The position numbers were made by a program, and so were the translations under genes. Shown in pieces: positions 34,335-42,646 of a stretch of DNA of 64,000 bases (position 1 is the stretch's first letter; each line of letters begins with the position of its first letter). The notes under the pieces were generated by a model. The model searched no databases, was not told the origin of the DNA, and saw only the letters and a list, made by a program, of their open reading frames with translations. The stretch comes from Kitasatospora albolonga (GTDB lineage: Bacteria > Actinomycetota > Actinomycetes > Streptomycetales > Streptomycetaceae): contig CP020563.1 in NCBI GenBank assembly GCA_002082585.1, forward strand, positions 3,528,001-3,592,000, read 5' to 3'.

Positions 34335-34373
34335 ACGGGGGTGCGCCCGGCTCGGAGCCGGACACACCCCCGT
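34335..34373 (-). terminator. Terminator of the chitinase gene
   Basis: ACGGGGGTG (34335-34343) pairs with CACCCCCGT (34365-34373) around an inner CCGGCTC/GAGCCGG stem. It lies 30 nt past the chitinase stop. Confidence 0.7.
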
Positions 34374-34402
34374 ACGGGATGGTTCACACGCAAGCAGGTC
34401 GG

Positions 34403-35287
34403 TCAGCAGCCCAGGTTCGGGCCCGTGGTGGTGCCGAGGACCTGGGTGAACTGGGTGAACTTGTTGATGCGGCTCTGGACCTGGGCCGGGTTGCCGCCGT
34501 TGCACTCGATCGCGCCGTTGATGGAGCGGATCGTCTCGCCGAAGCCGGGGCCGTTGACGATGGCGTTGTGGCCCGTGATGGTGCCGGGGCCGGTCTGGGT
34601 GTTCCAGTACCAGAGGGCGGTGCGCCAGGCGATGGCGGCGTTCTGCTCGACCAGGTAGGGGTTGTTCAGCAGGTCGATGCCGAGCGCGTCACCGGCGGCC
34701 TTGTAGTTGAAGTTCCAGCTCAGCTGGATCGGGCCCTTGCCGTAGTACGCGGACTGGCCCGCGGGGCAGCCGTAGGGCTGGTTCCGGTCGCAGTAGTGCG
34801 GGTAGTTCGCCTCGTTGATCTCCTTGATGTACACCAGCCCGCCGGTCTCGTGGCTGACGTTGGCGAGGAACGCGGCGGCCTCGCGCTTCTTGATCTCGGT
34901 GCTTCCGGTGTTGGCGAAGGCCGGGTAGGAGCTGAGGGCAGCGGTCAGGCCGCTGTAGGTGTAGAAGGAGTTCCGGTTCGGGAACATCTGGTTGAACTGG
35001 GCCTCGCTGACGACGAAGCCGGTACCCGGCTGCTCGCCGCCACCGCCCGTACCGCAGGCGCCGTTGTCGGCCCAGACGTCGGAGGAGCCGGGCCGCTCGT
35101 TCTGGGTCCACCACTTGGCGGTGTAGTTGCGGCCGTTGTACGAGGCGGTCTGGCCGCCCGTGTAGACGGACGAGGAGTTCCAGGCCGTGAAGCAGGTGGC
35201 GGCCTGGGCGGTGGCGGCGGGGAGGACGACGAGTGCCGCGACGACCGCGCCGAGCGCTACCAGCAGGCTGAGTACACGTCTGATCAC
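34403..35287 (-). CDS. Secreted family 19 chitinase with chitin-binding domain
   Basis: The GTG at 35287 follows AAGGAG and gives 294 residues. A signal peptide (RRVLSLLVALGAVVAALVVL ending AQA) is followed by a CBM5/12-type chitin-binding domain (about 31-75, with Trp in FTAWNSSSVYTGG and AKWWTQNERPGS) and a short Gly linker. The GH19 catalytic domain has FLANVSHETGG containing the catalytic Glu, plus YYGKGPIQLSWNFNYKAAG. It hydrolyses chitin outside the cell. The DasR-like sites at 35363-35390 fit N-acetylglucosamine control. Confidence 0.93.
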   Translation of the reverse strand: MIRRVLSLLVALGAVVAALVVLPAATAQAATCFTAWNSSSVYTGGQTASYNGRNYTAKWWTQNERPGSSDVWADNGACGTGGGGEQPGTGFVVSEAQFNQMFPNRNSFYTYSGLTAALSSYPAFANTGSTEIKKREAAAFLANVSHETGGLVYIKEINEANYPHYCDRNQPYGCPAGQSAYYGKGPIQLSWNFNYKAAGDALGIDLLNNPYLVEQNAAIAWRTALWYWNTQTGPGTITGHNAIVNGPGFGETIRSINGAIECNGGNPAQVQSRINKFTQFTQVLGTTTGPNLGC

Positions 35288-35362
35288 GTGATCACACTCC
35301 TTAGACGCGGCGCTACGTCCGGCCGTGCGCCGCCGTGGGGGTGCCGGACACTCAAGCGACGA

Positions 35363-35390
35363 TGGTCTGGACCTGTCAAGGTCTAGACCA
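35363..35390 (-). promoter_or_regulatory. Two DasR-like (dre) boxes upstream of the chitinase
   Basis: TGGTCTGGACCT (35363-35374) and AGGTCTAGACCA (35379-35390) match the TGGTCTAGACCA core of DasR-responsive elements and the paired direct-repeat boxes known from Streptomyces chitinase promoters. They lie about 75-100 nt upstream of the GTG. Confidence 0.8.
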
Positions 35391-35574
35391 GCTTTCGTGA
35401 CGGGGCCGCGCACGCCGCGCCGGGCCGCCGCCACCGGGTGACAACGATGCCATTCCGCCTCTCAACTGGCTTGATTCCGGCGGACGTTCCTTTCAACCGG
35501 GCGGCGGGAGGGGCGGAAACCGGAGGTAAAAATTCCTGAGCCGTCCAGCATGCGGGACGACTGGAGCGGGGCCC

Positions 35575-35940
35575 TCAGCTCTCCACGACGTACAGCGGAA
35601 CGCCGAACCCGTCGCGGGTCGAGATCAGATCCTGGATGGCCCTCTGCTCGGAGTCCGAACCATAGGTCACCCTGATCAGCGCCCGGTCCTCCTTCTCCGA
35701 GCACGGGTTGTAGGCACCGACACCGACGCCCTTGCCCAGTGCGGTGATCTCCTCGGCAAGAGCCCTGTGCTCGGCGAGGGCCCTCGTCACCTCGGCCGCG
35801 GCAGGCAGCTGATCGCACGGCGGGTGGGCCGCCTCCGAGGTTCCGACCATGCCCCTGACGAAGAGCACCGCCGCCACCGCCACCACCACCAGGACCAGTG
35901 CGATCCCGCCGCCGATGGCCATCTTCGTTGTCGACTTCAT
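35575..35940 (-). CDS. Single-span membrane protein at the end of the bacteriocin cassette
   Basis: The ATG at 35940 follows CGGAGGT and gives 121 residues. A short cytoplasmic start (KSTTKMAIGG) leads into one hydrophobic helix (about 9-30) and an extracytoplasmic domain with two Cys (HPPCDQLP and NPCSEKED). It is the last gene of the leftward lactococcin-972-type cassette, 47 nt after the ABC ATPase. An accessory or immunity role is plausible from position only. I do not recognise the family. Confidence 0.7.
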   Translation of the reverse strand: MKSTTKMAIGGGIALVLVVVAVAAVLFVRGMVGTSEAAHPPCDQLPAAAEVTRALAEHRALAEEITALGKGVGVGAYNPCSEKEDRALIRVTYGSDSEQRAIQDLISTRDGFGVPLYVVES

Positions 35941-35987
35941 GGGGACCTCCGGTAAAGGCACAGCACGCCGTATCACCGGCCGCTGAT

Positions 35988-36659
35988 TCACTGGTTGTTG
36001 ACAAGGCGTTCGGCCGGTCTGCCGGAAGCGACCTCGTGCCGGGACTCACACGCATCGACGATCTCGCTGTCATGTGTGGAGATGATGACCGTACGGCCGC
36101 TCGCGGCGAAGTCCGTGAACAGGTCGATGACCATCGTGCGGTTGGCGGCGTCGAGAGAGGCGGTGGGCTCGTCCACGAACAGGATGCGGGCCTGTTTGTA
36201 GATCGCACGCGCCAGAGCGAGCCGCTGCTTCTCACCGCCGCTCAGGTGGCTGGCGGGCTCCTCCTCCCGCCCGGCCAGCCCCGTCCGTCCAAGGGCCTGC
36301 GCGAGCCGTTCCCGATCGCCGAGAACACGTCGGCCCAGCGGGCTCGCCCGCATCGTGATGTTGAATGCGACGGACTCCTCGTCCATGAGGCCGTAGTCCT
36401 GAAGGACGAACGCCGCGTGATCGCGCCAGAAGCGGCGCCGCGCCGCCGCACCGTAATCCGTGACGACGTCCCCGTCGATCGTGATGCGCCCCCGGTCGAC
36501 GGGGAGCAGCAGGCCGAGACAGTGCAGCAGGGTGGTCTTCCCCGACCCGCTGGGACCGACGAGAGCCGTCATGGTTCCGGGGCGGCAGCTGAGGGTCTCG
36601 CTGTCGAGAACCGGCCGACCACCGATCGCCACGGAGATGTCCTGGGCCTCTACGAGCAT
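35988..36659 (-). CDS. ABC transporter ATP-binding protein (lactococcin-972 type)
   Basis: The 223-residue ATPase has Walker A GPSGSGKTTLL (about 36-46), signature LSGGEKQRLALARAI and Walker B RILFVDEPTASLD. Its size and the SETLSCRPGTMTALVGPSG pattern fit the MacB/LolD-like ATPases that accompany lactococcin-972-type bacteriocins. It follows the DUF1430-type membrane gene by 15 nt and presumably powers it. In characterised loci such ATPase/membrane pairs give immunity or export; which applies here is unknown. Confidence 0.85.
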   Translation of the reverse strand: MLVEAQDISVAIGGRPVLDSETLSCRPGTMTALVGPSGSGKTTLLHCLGLLLPVDRGRITIDGDVVTDYGAAARRRFWRDHAAFVLQDYGLMDEESVAFNITMRASPLGRRVLGDRERLAQALGRTGLAGREEEPASHLSGGEKQRLALARAIYKQARILFVDEPTASLDAANRTMVIDLFTDFAASGRTVIISTHDSEIVDACESRHEVASGRPAERLVNNQ

Positions 36660-36674
36660 TTCCTGTAACTCCGA

Positions 36675-38642
36675 TCAGACGCGGCGTCGGCCGATGGCGG
36701 TGAACATCCAACGGGTGGCGAGGAGATGGCAGAGGGGGGCGACGATCGCCGCGAACGCGGCGGCCAGGAGAACCGCCCCTGCCTCGTCCGGCTGCTGGAA
36801 CAGAAGAACGACGCCCACGAGGCCGGCGCCGGCCAGTAGCTCCTTGGCCACCCGGACCTGGAGAATCCGCCTCCACGGCCGACCCGCCAGCCTCAGCGGG
36901 AAGTCGCGCTTCGCATGGAGACGAGCACTGATCACCGCGCTGACACCGGCCACAACGGCGAACGCGGTGAAGAGGGCCACGAGCGCGAGATTCAGCAGCC
37001 AGGTGACGTACGCGGCGAACTGCGCCTTGAGGAGCCCCTCCTCCGCGACGTGGACGAGGTTCACCTCGCCCTCGAAGCCGGCCGCGCGCATCCGGTCCGG
37101 TGCAAGCCCCTGACGGTCAAGCAACTCCTGCGTCGGCGCCAGACCGGAGAAGACGATGTTCTTCGTCGACATCATGGACGTCAGGTCGGCGTCGGAGAAG
37201 GTGCCGTGAAGGGAGGGAACGACGGCGACGAGAACGTCGGAGAGGAAGAGGAGCTCGCCGTTTCCGGTGCTCACCGGAAGCCGGAGACCTCCTGCCGGCT
37301 CCAGATACCGGAGCTGTGCCGCCAGTTCGCCACCGGATTCCTTGCTCCTCGACCAGAGTGTGAACTGCTCCCCGAACTCCTTGACCACCATGCCCTGGAC
37401 CCGGCTGAAGGGCACGGGGGTGAGCGATGGCTCCGGCGCGTCCGCGGTCAAGAGGTCGAGCCAGCGCTGGTTCACGAAAGCGACTGCCGAATAGGCTCCG
37501 AAATCCGTTTCCCAGGCGCCCTCGGTCACCGTGTACGACAACGCGGCCGTGTCAGCTGATTCCGCCTCCTTGACGAAGGTGCCGATCTGCGGTTCGACGC
37601 GGTCCATCTCCTCCAGGCTCATCGCGAACTGTACGGCCACCTGGTCCGAGAGCCGGTGCCACCGGGCGGTCTCGGCGCTCGCCTCGGCGGAATCCCGGTA
37701 CGCGGTCCACGCGGGCCCGGCGGCGCCCACCACCAGGACGAAGGTCAGCGCCTGGAGCACCACGGCCGAGGTGCGCAGACTCTTCACCGCGGGCTGCCGG
37801 GTCGCCAGCATGGTCGCGCTCGGCCAGGCGGACATGGAGAGGGCGATCGCCGCGAGCAGGGAAGCGGCGATGACGGCAGCCTGGAGACCGGCCAGCACCT
37901 TGATGAACGAGGGCACGTGGGCCCAGCCGTGCAGCACGCCCACGTAGACCGCGCTCGCCGCCGCGACGACGAGCGCTGACATGAGCAGGGCCCCGAAGAA
38001 CCCTCCCAGGTCCTGCAGGTGGATGCGCGGAGTCGGGCAGCCGCCCAGCACCCGCAGGGCACGGCCCCGCGCCTTCACCGACAGCCAGAACAGCGCCAGT
38101 GCCGCGATGAGCGCGAACGCGGCGATGACGGCGGCTCCGAAACTCCCCGCCTCCACCACGAAGACGAAGCTGTCCACGAGGGAGGATTCCGTACGGTGCG
38201 TCCGTACGGCCTCGGAGGCCAGGGACTTCTCGAGCTCACCGAGGCCGGCGCTGTCACCGGTCAGGAGATAGGTGCCGTCGGGAGGAGAGTGGTCGAGCCG
38301 TTCCCTGCCCATGACCTCGACCGGGTCACCGCCACCGAACCAGGCGACCCGGGTGGGAAAGGCACCATCGTTGAGAGGGACGAAGACCTTCTTGCCGCTG
38401 TCGCCCGCGAGATCGGGTGCGATCTTCACCAGGCCGAGACGCAGACGCGCGTCCAGGTCCTGGAGCCTCGTGAACGCTTCACGGTCCGTCAGTTCCGATT
38501 CCTTGAAATCGAGACCGATCCTGCTCTTGGCTCCGACGGCCTGGGGAAATTCCCGGTCATGGAAGTCGGTGACGATTCCCGCCACCAGGGCCAGCAGGGC
38601 GAACAACGTCCCCGCGACCACCACGACGATGCGCCTGTGCAC
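36675..38642 (-). CDS. Bacteriocin-associated integral membrane protein (DUF1430-like)
   Basis: This 655-residue protein starts at GTG 38642 after GGGGGAAC. It has an N-terminal helix (about 4-25), a large extracytoplasmic domain (about 26-165), a first bundle of about four helices (165-320), a second outside domain (about 330-550) and a final bundle of three to four helices. This is an FtsX/MacB-like duplicated layout, matching the bacteriocin-associated integral membrane (DUF1430) family. It sits between the bacteriocin precursor and the ABC ATPase. Confidence 0.82.
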   Translation of the reverse strand: MHRRIVVVVAGTLFALLALVAGIVTDFHDREFPQAVGAKSRIGLDFKESELTDREAFTRLQDLDARLRLGLVKIAPDLAGDSGKKVFVPLNDGAFPTRVAWFGGGDPVEVMGRERLDHSPPDGTYLLTGDSAGLGELEKSLASEAVRTHRTESSLVDSFVFVVEAGSFGAAVIAAFALIAALALFWLSVKARGRALRVLGGCPTPRIHLQDLGGFFGALLMSALVVAAASAVYVGVLHGWAHVPSFIKVLAGLQAAVIAASLLAAIALSMSAWPSATMLATRQPAVKSLRTSAVVLQALTFVLVVGAAGPAWTAYRDSAEASAETARWHRLSDQVAVQFAMSLEEMDRVEPQIGTFVKEAESADTAALSYTVTEGAWETDFGAYSAVAFVNQRWLDLLTADAPEPSLTPVPFSRVQGMVVKEFGEQFTLWSRSKESGGELAAQLRYLEPAGGLRLPVSTGNGELLFLSDVLVAVVPSLHGTFSDADLTSMMSTKNIVFSGLAPTQELLDRQGLAPDRMRAAGFEGEVNLVHVAEEGLLKAQFAAYVTWLLNLALVALFTAFAVVAGVSAVISARLHAKRDFPLRLAGRPWRRILQVRVAKELLAGAGLVGVVLLFQQPDEAGAVLLAAAFAAIVAPLCHLLATRWMFTAIGRRRV

Positions 38643-38735
38643 TGTTCCCCCGGGCTTTCGGTCGTACTCGTCCTACGCTGGGAACGGTCGTGTCCCGGCG
38701 CCCGAGGGCGCCGGGACACGACCACTCACCCGAGA

Positions 38736-39071
38736 TCAGCAGGTGCGGTAGTAGTACTCGGCTCCCAGGCTCGGGCTGTTGATCGTGGACAGCTCGGCTA
38801 TGGACTTCTTGCCCGAAGCCGTGTTGATGCTCCGCGAGTGGGACTGCAGCTTCCCGTCGATGTACCGCTCCACCGTCGAACCGTGGCACTTGTTCACCGT
38901 GTAGTAGGAGCGAAGCTTGGCGTTCTCGAACCCATACTGCCAGGTCCCGCCCGAAGACGGGTGCTGCGTCTTCATACCCACCGAAACCCAGGCGCTCGCG
39001 GGCACAGCAGCGGCCCCCAGGACAGCAACAGACAGTGCTGCCGCAGTGAGCGTGGCCTTCATCCTGTTCAT
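38736..39071 (-). CDS. Lactococcin 972-like bacteriocin precursor
   Basis: The ATG at 39071 follows GGAGAGGG and gives 111 residues. A signal peptide (NRMKATLTAAALSVAVLGAA ending ASA) is followed by a mature part of about 84 residues with the lactococcin-972 family hallmarks: GGTWQYGFENAKLRSYY, then CHGSTVERY and the ending GAEYYYRTC. The two Cys (VNKCHG and the last residue) could pair. Lactococcin 972 blocks septum formation through lipid II in Lactococcus; that activity is not shown here. It heads a leftward cassette with DUF1430-like and ABC genes. Confidence 0.85.
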   Translation of the reverse strand: MNRMKATLTAAALSVAVLGAAAVPASAWVSVGMKTQHPSSGGTWQYGFENAKLRSYYTVNKCHGSTVERYIDGKLQSHSRSINTASGKKSIAELSTINSPSLGAEYYYRTC

Positions 39072-39576
39072 GGTTCCCTCTCCCCGTTCTGCAGAACACC
39101 CCAGTGGAACCCCGTCGAGTCCTGGGGATGGGTGTCTCCCTCGCGCGCATCCGAAAATGCGGGCGAGGCTTTCTCGACGGGCACGGCAGACCTGCGGAAG
39201 TGATGGTTGAAGATCACCCAACTCCGGTCAACCAGGGAGCGTGTCATTCCGCTACTACGGGCACGTTCCAGCATGGCCGGATTTCCAACTGCCGCCCCCG
39301 ATCAGGGATTTTCCAACCAACTGGCCGATATTCGCCGATAACTGCGGCTACATGCATGAGAAACGTCACACGCACCCGGAGCAACGGAACAGTCCGGTGC
39401 ACTTGAGGACCCCCGTGCGTGCCCGAGTGCGTCCGGTCGTCCCGCGTGCCACGGCATGGCGGACTTCCCGAAGTCGTCGAAGGTCGGCAAGTAGGAACGG
39501 AATGCTGTGCTCCGGCATCCCGGGCTGGTGCCATGAGGGGGTCACTTTCCTCCGTGGAGAAGGGAGTTCGCCCGGG
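39072..39576. other. Gene-free divergent region upstream of the bacteriocin precursor
   Basis: No supported gene in about 500 nt. The part 39200-39370 is A+T-richer than its surroundings and probably holds the promoters for the precursor (-) and the AKR-like gene (+). No clear palindromic operator was seen. Short frames here have no convincing start or family match. Confidence 0.4.
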
Positions 39577-40530
39577 ATGCGGACCACAACGATGGGCAGG
39601 GACGGGCCGGTCGTCGGCCGGCTGGGGCTGGGTGCGATGGGTCTCTCCTACCGCTACGCCCCGGGCCTGCGGGACCGGACCAAGGCCGTGTCGCTGGTCC
39701 GGGAGGCGGTGGACCTCGGGGTCAACCTGGTCGAGACGGCCGACGCCTACGCGGCCGGGGAGAACGAGCGGCTGATCGGTGAGGCCATCCGGGGGCGGCG
39801 GGACGAGGTGGTGCTCTGCACCGGCGGCGGTCTGCTCGGCGACCCGGACGGCGTGCTGCGGCCCGCGGGTGGTCCGCAGGCGCTGCGGGACGCGGTCGAC
39901 GAGAGCCTGCGCCGGCTGCACGTGGACCACATCGACCTCTATCTGCTGCGCCGCGTCGATCCCGGCGTACCGCTGGAGGAGAGCTGGGGCGCGCTGGCCG
40001 AGCAGGTCTGGGCGGGGAAGATCCGCATGCTGGGGCTGCCCGTCGTCACCGTGCAGGAGGCCCGCGACGCCGAGGCCGTGCACGAGGCGGCGGCGATGGC
40101 CGCCGAGGTGTCGCTGTTCACCCGCCGCGGTCTCGACGACGTCGTGCCGTACGCGGTGGAGCGCCGCATCGCCCTGCTGGCCGGTGCCCCCCTCGGGCGC
40201 GGTCTGCTGGCCGGTGCGCTCTCCCGCCACGACGACCTGCCGCCGGGCGACTGGCGGCGCACCCAGCCCCGCTTCGCCCCCCGGGCCCTCCGCCACAACG
40301 TCGCGCTCACCCGGGCCGTCGCCCAGGTGGCGGCCCGGCACGGGGCCACCCCGGCGCAGGTCGCCCTGGCGTGGCTGCTCCGGCTCGGCGACCACGTGGT
40401 ACCGCTGCCCGGCACGAGGGCCTCGTACCACCTCGCGGAGAACCTCGGCGGCGACCGCATCCGCCTGACCGAACAGGACCTGACCGACCTGGAGTTCCTG
40501 CCCCGCCCGGCAGGCGCGGCCGAGGTGTGA
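39577..40530 (+). CDS. Aldo/keto-reductase-like protein lacking catalytic Lys/His
   Basis: The ATG at 39577 follows GAGAAGGGA and gives 317 residues, a normal AKR length with the fold evident (VGRLGLGAMGLSYRYAPG, NLVETADAYAAGENERLIG). The AKR Asp and Tyr remain in TADAY. The Lys of ATKFG is replaced (VVLCTGGGLL), and the His of YYQHRVDP is replaced (LYLLRRVDPGVP). The NADPH-contact strand is also altered (AAEVSLFTRR). It is therefore probably not a normal reductase. It is followed by a serine-hydrolase-like gene with similarly lost residues, probably one operon. Confidence 0.78.
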   Translation: MRTTTMGRDGPVVGRLGLGAMGLSYRYAPGLRDRTKAVSLVREAVDLGVNLVETADAYAAGENERLIGEAIRGRRDEVVLCTGGGLLGDPDGVLRPAGGPQALRDAVDESLRRLHVDHIDLYLLRRVDPGVPLEESWGALAEQVWAGKIRMLGLPVVTVQEARDAEAVHEAAAMAAEVSLFTRRGLDDVVPYAVERRIALLAGAPLGRGLLAGALSRHDDLPPGDWRRTQPRFAPRALRHNVALTRAVAQVAARHGATPAQVALAWLLRLGDHVVPLPGTRASYHLAENLGGDRIRLTEQDLTDLEFLPRPAGAAEV

Positions 40531-40595
40531 GCCGCACCCGGGCCGCTCACGCACCGCTGCCCTCTGACTCCCCACCACTTCTGGAGTTCCTGAAC

Positions 40596-41828
40596 ATGAC
40601 GACCTCTCTGGTACGGCAGGTCCTCCCGCGGCCACGGCTGCGGGCGACGACGACCGGCGTCCACGGCACCACGGCACCCGGGTTCGCCTCCGTGCGCCAC
40701 TCCTTCGAACGGGCCTGCCGGGAAGCGGGTCCACCCGGTTCCCAGGGGGCCGCGCTGGCGGTCGTACGGGACGGTCAGCTGGTGGTCGACCTGTGGCAGG
40801 GCACCGCCGACCCGGTCGCCGGGGCGCCGTGGACCGGCGACACCCTCGCCCCGGTGCTGACGGGCTCTCACGGCATCCTGGCCACAGCGGTCCTGCTCCT
40901 CGCCGACATGGGCGCGCTCGCCCTGGACCGGCCCGTGGCGGACTACTGGCCGGAGTTCGCGGTGCGCGGCAAGGGCGCGGTGACGCTGCGGGACGTGCTG
41001 ACGTTCACCGCCCGGCTGCCGGGCATGGCGGCGGGGATCGACCAGCGGGACGTGGAGAACCCGCGCATGATGGCCGCGCTGCTCGAACTGGACGGCCCGG
41101 AGGACGACCCCCGGGCCGGTGGTGTGCTGCACGGGCCGTGGACCGCCGGGTGGATCGTCGCCGAGGTGGTCCGCCGGGTCGACGGCCGCGACCTCGACCT
41201 GTTCTTCCTGGAGGAGATCGCCGGTCCGCTGGGCCTGGACGTCCACTTCGGGCTCGTACCCGACCAACTGCCGCACACCGCCCGTATCTCGTACGACACC
41301 GGCTTCCGCTCCCGGTTCCCGGCACCGGACGGCGGGGCGGACGGCCTCTGCGGGCGGGTGTGGAACAACCCGTCCCCGTTCCCCGCGGATGCCGGGGTGT
41401 GGAGCGAGCGGCGGCGACGCCACGCGATGATCCCCTCGCTGGGGGTGTACGCGTCGGCCCGCGGGCTCGCCCGGCTCCAGGGCGTCCTGGCCGCCGACGC
41501 CGTACGGGCCCCGGGCGAGGAGCCGCTGCTGCTGTCGCGGCGCACGCTCGACCGGGCGCGGAGGTTCTGGGTGGAGGGCCTGGACCCGCTGCTCGGCGGA
41601 GTCAGCGCCTACGGGGAGGGGGGCCTGCAACTCCTCGACGAGGGCCCCCACCCGGCCGCCTGCGCGGGCGCCTTCGGCCACCAGGGTCCGGGCGGTGTCG
41701 CCTACCGGTCCTGGCCCCGGGCCAGGACCGGCGCCGCCTGGGCCGGGAGCCGACTGACAGCGGGGCCCGGCACACAGGTCCTGGACGAGGTGGCGGGGGC
41801 GGTGGAGCGGGGGCTGCGGGTGGGGTGA
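40596..41828 (+). CDS. Serine hydrolase/beta-lactamase-like protein with lost active site
   Basis: The ATG at 40596 follows CTGGAG and gives 410 residues with the class C beta-lactamase/EstB-type fold (PVADYWPEFAVRGKGAVTLR, VFGHQ-like FGHQGPGGVAYRSW). The catalytic S-x-x-K block, normally FSCTKG in close relatives, reads VLTGSHGI: the Ser and Lys positions are Thr and His. The HTAGLP block reads FTARLP, and the Tyr of the Y-x-N region is absent (VLHGPWTAG). Catalysis by the usual route is unlikely. It is 65 nt behind the AKR-like gene. Confidence 0.8.
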   Translation: MTTSLVRQVLPRPRLRATTTGVHGTTAPGFASVRHSFERACREAGPPGSQGAALAVVRDGQLVVDLWQGTADPVAGAPWTGDTLAPVLTGSHGILATAVLLLADMGALALDRPVADYWPEFAVRGKGAVTLRDVLTFTARLPGMAAGIDQRDVENPRMMAALLELDGPEDDPRAGGVLHGPWTAGWIVAEVVRRVDGRDLDLFFLEEIAGPLGLDVHFGLVPDQLPHTARISYDTGFRSRFPAPDGGADGLCGRVWNNPSPFPADAGVWSERRRRHAMIPSLGVYASARGLARLQGVLAADAVRAPGEEPLLLSRRTLDRARRFWVEGLDPLLGGVSAYGEGGLQLLDEGPHPAACAGAFGHQGPGGVAYRSWPRARTGAAWAGSRLTAGPGTQVLDEVAGAVERGLRVG

Positions 41829-41936
41829 GTGGGGAGACCCCGGGGGGCGGGGGCCTCCCCGGGGGCCGCCCGAGCCCGGGGCCAAACCGGGCCCCAAGCC
41901 CACGGTCCGCCCGCGCAGCCGCGCCCCCAAAGCACC

Positions 41937-42536
41937 TCAATCCCCCCGGTCCCCCCGGTCCGCAGCCAACCCATGCAGGACGACGCCCCACACCGCGTCC
42001 CCCGCCGCCACCGCCCCCGGCGCCGCGTCCGGGGGCGTCCCCCGGGCGGCCATGGCGCCCTCCGCCAGGTGTGCCAGCAGGGCCACCGCGTCCTCGGGTG
42101 CGACGCCGGGGCGGAGCCGCCGGGTGCTGTGGGCCCGGTCGAGCAGGCGGCGGAGGGGCGGGAGCCAGAGCTCGGCCAGCGGGGGCGCGTCCTCGGGCGG
42201 GTCGGCTTCCAGGCGGCGGACGGCGCGTACGAAGGGGTCCTCGTGCGCCAGCCGGGCCAGCGCGCCGATCAGGGTCCGCAGGTCCCGCAACGGGTCGGCG
42301 GCGGGGGCGCGTTGCTCCAGCTCCTCCAGGCAGCGCCGGAAGCGGGCGCGCCCGGTCGTGCGCACCTCGTCGGCCAGGGCGCTCTTGTTCCGGAAGTGGA
42401 AGGTCAGCGCGCCGACCGAGGTCGCGGCCCGCCGGGCCACCCGCTGGAGGGAAACACCGTCGTAGCCCCGCTCGGCGAACTCGACGGCCGCCGCCGCCAA
42501 CACGGTCCGGCGCGTCCTGGCCGCCCGTTCCTGCAT
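41937..42536 (-). CDS. TetR regulator, possibly butyrolactone-receptor-like
   Basis: The ATG at 42536 follows GAGGAGAAGG and gives 199 residues. The N-terminal DNA-binding domain reads RTRRTVLAAAAVEFAERGYD, VSLQRVARRAATSVGALTFHF, close to the ArpA/ScbR group. The C-terminal domain is more divergent (LADEVRTTGRARFRRCLEE). It is divergent from the IS701-like gene, with the 10-bp inverted repeat at 42587-42611 between them as likely operator. The ligand is unknown. Confidence 0.85.
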   Translation of the reverse strand: MQERAARTRRTVLAAAAVEFAERGYDGVSLQRVARRAATSVGALTFHFRNKSALADEVRTTGRARFRRCLEELEQRAPAADPLRDLRTLIGALARLAHEDPFVRAVRRLEADPPEDAPPLAELWLPPLRRLLDRAHSTRRLRPGVAPEDAVALLAHLAEGAMAARGTPPDAAPGAVAAGDAVWGVVLHGLAADRGDRGD

Positions 42537-42586
42537 GCGCCTTCTCCTCGAACCTCGGCAAGTCGTCGAACTCCCCCTCAGAAATA

Positions 42587-42611
42587 TAACGAACATTCTC
42601 TATGTTTGTTA
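42587..42611. promoter_or_regulatory. TAACGAACAT-N5-ATGTTTGTTA inverted repeat
   Basis: Ten-base arms with one mismatch and a 5-nt spacer lie in the 110-nt divergent region between the TetR and IS701-like genes. It is the likely TetR operator controlling both. Confidence 0.65.
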
Positions 42612-42646
42612 GTCTGCTCAACGACGCTCACCTGGGAGGGACTGAA

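Noticed and set aside
39302..39490. Leftward short frame (62 codons) upstream of the bacteriocin precursor
   Set aside because: TTG start without ribosome site and no convincing family match.
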